The notes under the pieces: model-generated
Database searches by the model: none
What the model saw: only the letters and a program-made list of their open reading frames with translations
Told to the model about the DNA's origin: nothing
Shown: positions 1 through 4,433 of the stretch, piece by piece
Position numbering within the stretch: the first letter of the stretch is position 1
Layout of the letters: every line of letters starts with the position of its first letter
Position numbers and translations under genes: made by a program
From: Acetobacteraceae bacterium
GTDB taxonomy: Bacteria; Pseudomonadota; Alphaproteobacteria; Acetobacterales; Acetobacteraceae
Assembly: GCA_027311485.1 (NCBI GenBank)
Contig: DAICYU010000149.1
Coordinates: 1 to 8,288, forward strand
Direction of reading: 5' to 3'
DNA: 8,288 nt

Positions 1-1
1 C

Positions 2-1177
2 GGCGCGGCACTTCTGGCTGGCCCCGCTGCAGCCGCTGAAAGCACACGCCTGCCGCGCGGGTTGCCGGATGGCACGCTCGATATCGCGCGGTTCAGCAGC
101 CTTCCCGACAAGGGGCGACTGATCCGGTTGTCTGATCGGCCGCCAAACTATGCAACGCCGCCGGAGGTCTTCACTGAAGCCGTTACCCCTCGGGACCGGT
201 TTTTCGTTCGCTATCATCTTGTCGCGGTCTCAGAGGGCATCAACTTTCTCGACTGGACTCTTTCGGTCGCTGGAGATGGCGTCGCCACGCCGGTTCGCCT
301 GACTTTGGCTGACCTGCTCGATATGCCGCAGGCGGAGGTGATGGTCGTTTGTCAATGCGCCGGCAACCGACGCGGCCTGATCAATCCCCATGTTCCAGGC
401 GTCCAGTGGCCCGACGGCGCGGTGGGCTGTGCGTTATGGCGGGGACCGGCTTTGCGCGACGTGCTCAAGCGCGCGAACGTCAAAGCTGGAACGGTGGAGG
501 TGGCGTTCGATGGCGCCGATAGCCCGATCCTTCCGGCGACGCCACGGTACAAGAAGAGTATCCCGATCGAGAAGGCGATGGATGCCAAAACGATCGTTGC
601 GATCGCGATGAACGGTGCGCCGCTGCCAAGGCTGAACGGCTTGCCAGCCAGGCTGATCGTTCCCGGCTGGGCAGCGACGTATTGGATGAAGCATCTGGTC
701 TCGATCGATGTTCGCACGCAACCATTGGATAGTTTCTGGATGCGGCGTGCGTATCGGCTCCCAGCAGGATTATACCCGGTTCGCTCCTCGTTCGCGTCGC
801 AGGCGACTGAGTCGACCGTGCCGATCACCGATCTGGTTGTCGGCTCCATGATCGCCGATCCTCTGGAGGGCCAGGAACTCGACCGGTCTGGGTTTGTCGT
901 GCGCGGGGTCGCATGGGACGGCGGCTCAGGCATAAGCAGGGTGGAGGTGTCCCTGGACAACGGTAAAACCTGGTGGGACGCGCTTCTGGATCAGCCGCTT
1001 GGCCCTTATGCCTTTCGCCGTTTCAGCCTGCACACAGGCTGGATTGGGGTTGGGACATTTCAAATTCTATGTCGCGCGACGAGCAATGCGGGAGAGCGTC
1101 AGCCGACCGTGTGGAAGGCCAATCCCGGAGGATACCATTTCAATCTGCCGCGGCCTGTTACGGTATCGGCAAAATAA
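2..1177 (+). CDS. sorA: SorA-like periplasmic sulfite oxidase, molybdopterin subunit (5' end outside window)
   Basis: Oxidises sulfite to sulfate at a molybdenum-pterin centre and passes electrons to a cytochrome c-type acceptor, probably in the periplasm. The frame is open to the left edge: the 20 codons before a TTG at 62 read as the end of a signal peptide (hydrophobic ALLAGPAAAA, cleavage near AAAES), so that TTG is not the start and the twin-arginine part lies upstream. Visible length is 391 residues. Counting from the TTG: FFVRYH with the sulfite-binding Arg50; CQCAGNRRG with the molybdenum-ligand Cys99 (TGC at 356-358); the NGLPARLIVPGW block at 192-203; FWMRRAYRLP with the active-site Tyr231. 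A C-terminal dimerisation domain follows from about residue 245 (VAWDGGSGI, VEVSLDNGKTWW). There is no CxxCH, so no heme in this chain; it resembles SorA/SorT rather than animal sulfite oxidase. No cytochrome subunit gene follows. Family call is firm; the exact electron acceptor and the symbol are inferred. Confidence 0.88.
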   Translation, partial: GAALLAGPAAAAESTRLPRGLPDGTLDIARFSSLPDKGRLIRLSDRPPNYATPPEVFTEAVTPRDRFFVRYHLVAVSEGINFLDWTLSVAGDGVATPVRLTLADLLDMPQAEVMVVCQCAGNRRGLINPHVPGVQWPDGAVGCALWRGPALRDVLKRANVKAGTVEVAFDGADSPILPATPRYKKSIPIEKAMDAKTIVAIAMNGAPLPRLNGLPARLIVPGWAATYWMKHLVSIDVRTQPLDSFWMRRAYRLPAGLYPVRSSFASQATESTVPITDLVVGSMIADPLEGQELDRSGFVVRGVAWDGGSGISRVEVSLDNGKTWWDALLDQPLGPYAFRRFSLHTGWIGVGTFQILCRATSNAGERQPTVWKANPGGYHFNLPRPVTVSAK

Positions 1178-1234
1178 GAGGATTTCGGATTCGGGCCGGC
1201 GGGATGGACGACGAACGTCGCCACAAAGGGAGTG

Positions 1235-1273
1235 AAAAATAGAATTTGAGTGGGTCTTTGCGATCCACTCAGA
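1235..1273 (-). terminator. Rho-independent terminator of the etfB-etfA-hbd operon
   Basis: Bases 1245-1256 pair with 1262-1273 to give a 12-bp stem (two G-U pairs) closed by a 5-base loop. Read on the minus strand the stem is followed at once by TTCTATTTTTC (1244-1234), the classic U-rich tail. It lies about 70 nt past the hbd stop. On the plus strand the hairpin is followed by AGACTCTATA, which is not U-rich, so it should act mainly on the minus-strand operon and only weakly, if at all, on sorA. Confidence 0.75.
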
Positions 1274-1343
1274 CTCTATAAGCCACGCGGTCTGACAGCA
1301 ATGTCAGGGACGCCTGCCAGTAAGGCGGCCCAGCGGTGGTGCT

Positions 1344-2264
1344 CTATCGCGTTGGGCGGGGCGGGGTCTGGCTGTAATCGTAGAAGCCACGACCGGTTTT
1401 CCGGCCATACCATCCAGCCTCAACATACTTCACCAATAGTGGGCAGGGCCGGTACTTGCTGTCGGACAGCCCTTCATACAAAACCTGCATGATCGACAAA
1501 CAGGTATCCAGCCCGATGAAATCGGCCAGTTCCAACGGCCCCATCGGGTGATTGGCGCCCAGCTTCATTGACGTGTCGATCGCGGAAACCGACCCAACCC
1601 CTTCGTATAAGGCATAAACTGCCTCATTGATCATCGGCACCAGAATCCGGTTGACGATGAACGCGGGAAAATCCTCGGAAACCGCTGAAACCTTGCCGAG
1701 CTTTTCCGCTAAAGCCTTTACCGCCTGGAATGTCGGCTCATCCGTGGCAATGCCGCGAATGATTTCCACCAACTTCATGACCGGCACCGGGTTCATGAAG
1801 TGCATGCCGATGAACTTTTCCGGCCGGTCGGTCGCCGCACCCAACCGGGTAATCGAGATTGACGATGTGTTGGACGCGAGCAGACAGGACGGTTTCAGGT
1901 TCGGCGTCAATACCTTGTAGATCTGCCGCTTGACGTCTTCCTTTTCGGTGGCTGCCTCGATCACCAGGTCGGCATTGTTCAGCACGGCATAATCGGTCGA
2001 GGTTTTGACCCGCATCAGGGCTTCGTCGCGATCATCCGAGCTGACGAGGCTTCGCTTAACCTGGCGATCCATGTTGCGCGCCATGGTCGCCATCGCCTTG
2101 CTGAGCGCGTCTTCCTTGATGTCGACAATCGTGACCGGCAAGCCTGCCAAGGCGCAGACATGGGCAATGCCATTGCCCATTTGTCCGGCTCCGATCACGC
2201 CGACGGACCGGATTTCCGGCGGTTCGATCACCATGCCAGCAGCAGGCTTGAGGTCAACGTTCAT
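1344..2264 (-). CDS. hbd: 3-hydroxybutyryl-CoA dehydrogenase
   Basis: NAD-dependent oxidation of (S)-3-hydroxyacyl-CoA, mainly C4, to 3-ketoacyl-CoA in the cytoplasm; reversible, so it can serve short-chain acyl-CoA breakdown or reductive C4 metabolism. The 306-residue length is usual for the single-function (HbdA/PaaH) family. The Rossmann domain begins at VGVIGAGQMGNG (21-32, GxGxxG), with Asp48 ending the second strand, as expected for NAD rather than NADP. The catalytic residues align with the human enzyme at a constant offset of three: Ser134 (SNTSS), His155 (GMHFMNP), Glu167 (KLVEII) and Asn205 (IVNR). The C-terminal helical dimerisation domain includes NHPMGPLELADFIGLD (238-253) and the closing GWYGRKTGRGFYDY (284-297). 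Its ATG directly follows the etfA TGA (TGAATG), so translation is probably coupled; a GGAG lies in the last etfA codons. It is the last gene of the operon, followed by the terminator near 1235-1273. Confidence 0.95.
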   Translation of the reverse strand: MNVDLKPAAGMVIEPPEIRSVGVIGAGQMGNGIAHVCALAGLPVTIVDIKEDALSKAMATMARNMDRQVKRSLVSSDDRDEALMRVKTSTDYAVLNNADLVIEAATEKEDVKRQIYKVLTPNLKPSCLLASNTSSISITRLGAATDRPEKFIGMHFMNPVPVMKLVEIIRGIATDEPTFQAVKALAEKLGKVSAVSEDFPAFIVNRILVPMINEAVYALYEGVGSVSAIDTSMKLGANHPMGPLELADFIGLDTCLSIMQVLYEGLSDSKYRPCPLLVKYVEAGWYGRKTGRGFYDYSQTPPRPTR

Positions 2265-3200
2265 TCAGGAGCGCTCCAGTTCGGCCGCCAACTCGGGCAG
2301 CGCATTAAAGAGGTCAGCCACCAGGCCATAATCGGCGACCTGGAAGATGGGCGCTTCCTCGTCCTTATTAATGGCGACGATTACCTTGCTGTCCTTCATC
2401 CCGGCAAGATGTTGAATGGCGCCCGAGATGCCGACTGCGACATAGAGGTCGGGGGCGACAATCTTCCCGGTCTGGCCAACCTGGTATTCATTGGGCACGA
2501 AGCCGGCATCCACCGCGGCGCGTGAAGCACCGACGGCTGCACCCAGCTTATCCGCAATCGGCTCGATAAGCTTGAAGTTTTCACCGTTCTGCATGCCGCG
2601 CCCGCCGGAGATCACCACGCGTGCGGCGGTCAGCTCCGGCCGCTCACTCTTCGACAGTTCAGCCGATACAAACTTTGTCAGCCCGGGCAGGTCGCCGACC
2701 GAAATGGCCTCGGTCGTAGCGCTGCCGCCCTCGGGTGCGACCGGATCGAAGCTGGCGGCCCGCACCGTGATGACCTTCTTGGCGTCGGAGGACTTCACCG
2801 TCGCCATGCCATTGCCCGCGTAGATCGGTCGAACGAATGTATCTGCATCCACCACCGCAGCGATGTCGCTGATCGGCTGCACGTCCAGCAATGCAGCGAC
2901 ACGTGGCAATACATTCTTGCCAACCGCGGTCGTGGCGGCCAGCACATGCGTGTAACTGGCGGCTAGATTGACCAGCAAAGCCGCCGTCGGCTCGGCCAGC
3001 AGGTGGTCGAGCGCCGGGCTATCGGCAACCAGAACCTTTGCCACGCCGGGAAGCTTCGCCGCAGCAGCGGTGGCGGCGTCCAGATTTACGCCCGCGACCA
3101 GGGCGTGCACCTCGCCCAATGCCTGCGCGGCCGCAACGGCGCTCCGCGATGGCTGCTTGATGCCCGAATCGTCGAATTCGAGGAGAACCAGGCTCGTCAT
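2265..3200 (-). CDS. etfA: Electron transfer flavoprotein alpha subunit
   Basis: FAD-carrying subunit of the soluble ETF heterodimer, which takes electrons from acyl-CoA and related dehydrogenases and hands them to membrane ETF:quinone oxidoreductase. The protein has 311 residues, usual for group I (mitochondrial/alphaproteobacterial type) ETF. Residues 1-185 form the N-terminal ETF domain. The FAD domain starts near 190 and carries the family signatures: VISGGRGMQ (196-204), GASRAAVDAGFVP (224-236), QVGQTGKIVAPDLY (240-253), GISGAIQHLAGM (257-268), AINKDEEAPIFQVADYG (276-292). All expected FAD contacts appear intact. The ATG at 3200 lies 2 bp past the etfB stop, and the stop abuts the hbd start, so the three genes form one transcription unit. 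This looks like the housekeeping ETF rather than the nitrogen-fixation FixB form, because there is no ferredoxin or fixC/fixX neighbour. Confidence 0.97.
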   Translation of the reverse strand: MTSLVLLEFDDSGIKQPSRSAVAAAQALGEVHALVAGVNLDAATAAAAKLPGVAKVLVADSPALDHLLAEPTAALLVNLAASYTHVLAATTAVGKNVLPRVAALLDVQPISDIAAVVDADTFVRPIYAGNGMATVKSSDAKKVITVRAASFDPVAPEGGSATTEAISVGDLPGLTKFVSAELSKSERPELTAARVVISGGRGMQNGENFKLIEPIADKLGAAVGASRAAVDAGFVPNEYQVGQTGKIVAPDLYVAVGISGAIQHLAGMKDSKVIVAINKDEEAPIFQVADYGLVADLFNALPELAAELERS

Positions 3201-3202
3201 CG

Positions 3203-3952
3203 TCAGATCACCTTCGCTTCCGTCTTCAGCTTGCTCACGAGTTCGGCTACCGAGCCGACCTTCTGACCGGCCTTGCGCTTAGGCGGCTCACTCACCTTCA
3301 GCACCGTCAGGCGGGGTGTCACGTCAACACCCAAATCGGCTGGCTTCATATTGGCGATAGGCTTCTTGCGCGCCTTCATGATGTTCGGCAGCGACGCATA
3401 GCGCGGCTCATTTAGGCGCAAATCCGTCGTGATGATCGCCGGAAGGGTCAGCGCGACCGTTTCCAGGCCGCCATCGACTTCGCGTGTCACGGTGGCGGTG
3501 TTACCCTCAATCGCAACCTTGCTGGCGAAGGTGCCCTGAGACCAGCCCAGGAGGGCGGCGAGCATCTGCCCCGTCGCGCTCATGTCGTCATCGATTGCCT
3601 GCTTGCCCAGGATGATCAGGCTCGGCTGTTCGGTGTCCGCGATCGCCTTCAGCAGCTTGGCGACGGCCAGCGGTTGCAGGTCGGCATCGGTCTCCACCAG
3701 GATTCCCCGGTCGGCGCCCATGGCCAGCGCAGTCCGAATCGTCTCGGCGCATTGCGCGACGCCCAGGGATACCGCGATGATTTCGGTGGCCACGCCTTTT
3801 TCCTTAAGGCGTACCGCTTCCTCCACCGCGATCTCGTCGAACGGGTTCATCGACATTTTCACGCCGGCCGTCTCAATGCCGGAGCCGTCGGCCTTCACGC
3901 GGACCTTTACGTTGTAGTCAACCACCCGTTTGACGGGGACGATAATCTTCAT
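3203..3952 (-). CDS. etfB: Electron transfer flavoprotein beta subunit
   Basis: Partner of EtfA; binds AMP structurally and supplies the loop that docks on client dehydrogenases. The 249-residue length is standard. Visible signatures: MKIIVPVKRVVDYNVKVRVK at the start, SMNPFDEIAVEEAVRLKEKG (34-53), LGKQAIDDD (115-123), and the recognition loop RYASLPNIMKARKKPI (184-199). Within that loop Leu188 corresponds to the human anchor Leu195, and Lys193 and Lys196 correspond to the lysines methylated in human ETF-beta (K200 and K203), all by a constant offset of seven. The ATG at 3952 fits family N-termini. The ribosome site is poor: AGGAAG sits 14 nt upstream with CTCCCC next to the start, and a small upstream frame ends across this ATG (ATGA). 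First gene of the etfB-etfA-hbd operon, driven by the promoter at 4078-4106. Confidence 0.97.
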   Translation of the reverse strand: MKIIVPVKRVVDYNVKVRVKADGSGIETAGVKMSMNPFDEIAVEEAVRLKEKGVATEIIAVSLGVAQCAETIRTALAMGADRGILVETDADLQPLAVAKLLKAIADTEQPSLIILGKQAIDDDMSATGQMLAALLGWSQGTFASKVAIEGNTATVTREVDGGLETVALTLPAIITTDLRLNEPRYASLPNIMKARKKPIANMKPADLGVDVTPRLTVLKVSEPPKRKAGQKVGSVAELVSKLKTEAKVI

Positions 3953-3999
3953 GGGGAGTGATACCGCTTCCTGAGGACGTTAACTGGACACAGACCCAT
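3949..3999 (-). CDS. Possible 16-residue leader peptide overlapping the etfB start
   Basis: In the leader between the predicted promoter and etfB, an ATG at 3999-3997 opens a short frame reading MGLCPVNVLRKRYHSP. Its TGA (3951-3949) shares bases with the etfB ATG as ATGA, the standard geometry for translational coupling. The sequence before its ATG (GGCAGAGCGT) offers only a weak purine-rich ribosome site. The reading frame and overlap are seen directly; translation and any control role are inference. A frame of this size can arise by chance, so confidence is low. Confidence 0.22.
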   Translation of the reverse strand: MGLCPVNVLRKRYHSP

Positions 4000-4016
4000 A
4001 CGCTCTGCCGGCCCTT

Positions 4017-4049
4017 CGGTGCCGCAACCGCGGTGCGCAGCCGCACCGC
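4017..4049 (-). promoter_or_regulatory. GC-rich hairpin(s) in the etfB leader
   Basis: Bases 4030-4037 (GCGGTGCG) pair perfectly with 4042-4049 (CGCACCGC) around a 4-base loop. A second copy of CGGTGC at 4017-4022 could pair with the same GCACCG (4043-4048), giving two mutually exclusive stems in the RNA. Neither is followed by a U-run, so this is not an intrinsic terminator as it stands. It lies between the predicted transcription start and etfB. A control role is inference. Confidence 0.35.
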
Positions 4050-4077
4050 CTGTTCGCACCCGCAATAGAGGCCGCGG

Positions 4078-4106
4078 ACCATATAAACCGGGTTTGCCGG
4101 TGTCAA
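4078..4106 (-). promoter_or_regulatory. Sigma-70-type promoter of etfB-etfA-hbd
   Basis: On the minus strand, TTGACA (4106-4101, a perfect -35) is followed after exactly 17 bp by TATGGT (4083-4078, 4 of 6 matches to the -10). Transcription would start near 4071, giving a leader of about 119 nt before the etfB ATG. The -35 lies only 22 bp beyond the stop of the upstream HIG1 gene, so the etf operon can be transcribed independently of it. Confidence 0.6.
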
Positions 4107-4110
4107 ACCC
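4090..4110. promoter_or_regulatory. Palindrome overlapping the etfB -35, candidate operator
   Basis: GGGTTTG (4090-4096) and CAAACCC (4104-4110) form a perfect 7-bp inverted repeat with a 7-bp centre. The right arm overlaps the -35 element and the left arm sits in the promoter spacer, so a dimeric regulator bound here would block RNA polymerase. I cannot name the regulator; TetR- or GntR-type regulators of fatty-acid or acyl-CoA metabolism are possibilities only. Confidence 0.4.
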
Positions 4111-4128
4111 AGCCGGCGCAGTCGCCCG

Positions 4129-4320
4129 TCAGGATCGCAGCAGGGTCATCATGATAACGAACAACAGAATTGCCGTACCCTGGAGCAACACCCGCCATTG
4201 CATGAGCTTGTTGGATCGTCGGCCATTCGGTTCCCGCACCATCTGAACCAGGCCAGCCAGGAGTACCCCAAGCGTGGCAAGCATGAGGATGGCAATCAGG
4301 ATGATCATGGCGGTGCGCAT
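4129..4320 (-). CDS. HIG1-domain twin transmembrane protein
   Basis: Small inner-membrane protein of 63 residues. The first membrane helix spans about residues 5-27 and the second about 45-61. They are joined by a short basic loop with the HIG1 signature RRSNKLMQWRVLLQ (34-47), the most conserved part of the hypoxia-induced-protein family. Mitochondrial HIG1 members associate with respiratory complexes III and IV; the bacterial role is not settled, so no function is assigned beyond probable respiratory-chain association. The ATG at 4320 gives the expected length; no clear ribosome site precedes it, and Met5 is a possible alternative start. It lies upstream of etfB on the same strand, 176 bp away, with the etf promoter just past its stop. 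The HIG1 call rests on the motif and topology. Confidence 0.8.
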   Translation of the reverse strand: MRTAMIILIAILMLATLGVLLAGLVQMVREPNGRRSNKLMQWRVLLQGTAILLFVIMMTLLRS

Positions 4321-4433
4321 GGCAGGTAAGTGGGCTTTCTGACGCGATTGTGGAGATATCCAGACAGACGATATTTGCTGTAACGTCCGGAATTACGTTG
4401 ACCGGCACACGGCAGGTGTGATCGTACCGGGCC

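Noticed and set aside
62..64. TTG as the start of the sulfite oxidase
   Set aside because: The upstream codons to the window edge are open and read as the end of a signal peptide, so the gene starts outside the window.
352..960. 202-codon open frame on the minus strand opposite the sulfite oxidase gene
   Set aside because: Low-complexity, Ser/Arg/Pro-rich translation with no family signature; lies wholly opposite a well-supported gene in GC-rich DNA.
973..1242. 89-codon plus-strand frame overlapping and extending past the end of the sulfite oxidase, considered as a cytochrome subunit (SorB)
   Set aside because: No CxxCH heme motif and no signal peptide; it overlaps sorA in another frame, so it is a shadow.
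1292..1307. Perfect 6-bp hairpin CTGACA-GCAA-TGTCAG between the convergent genes, considered as a second terminator
   Set aside because: Short stem with no U-run on either side; the stem at 1245-1273 is far better.
3918..4106. 62-codon minus-strand frame spanning the etfB leader and start
   Set aside because: Would begin at the predicted -35 of the etf promoter, and its sequence is not recognisable.
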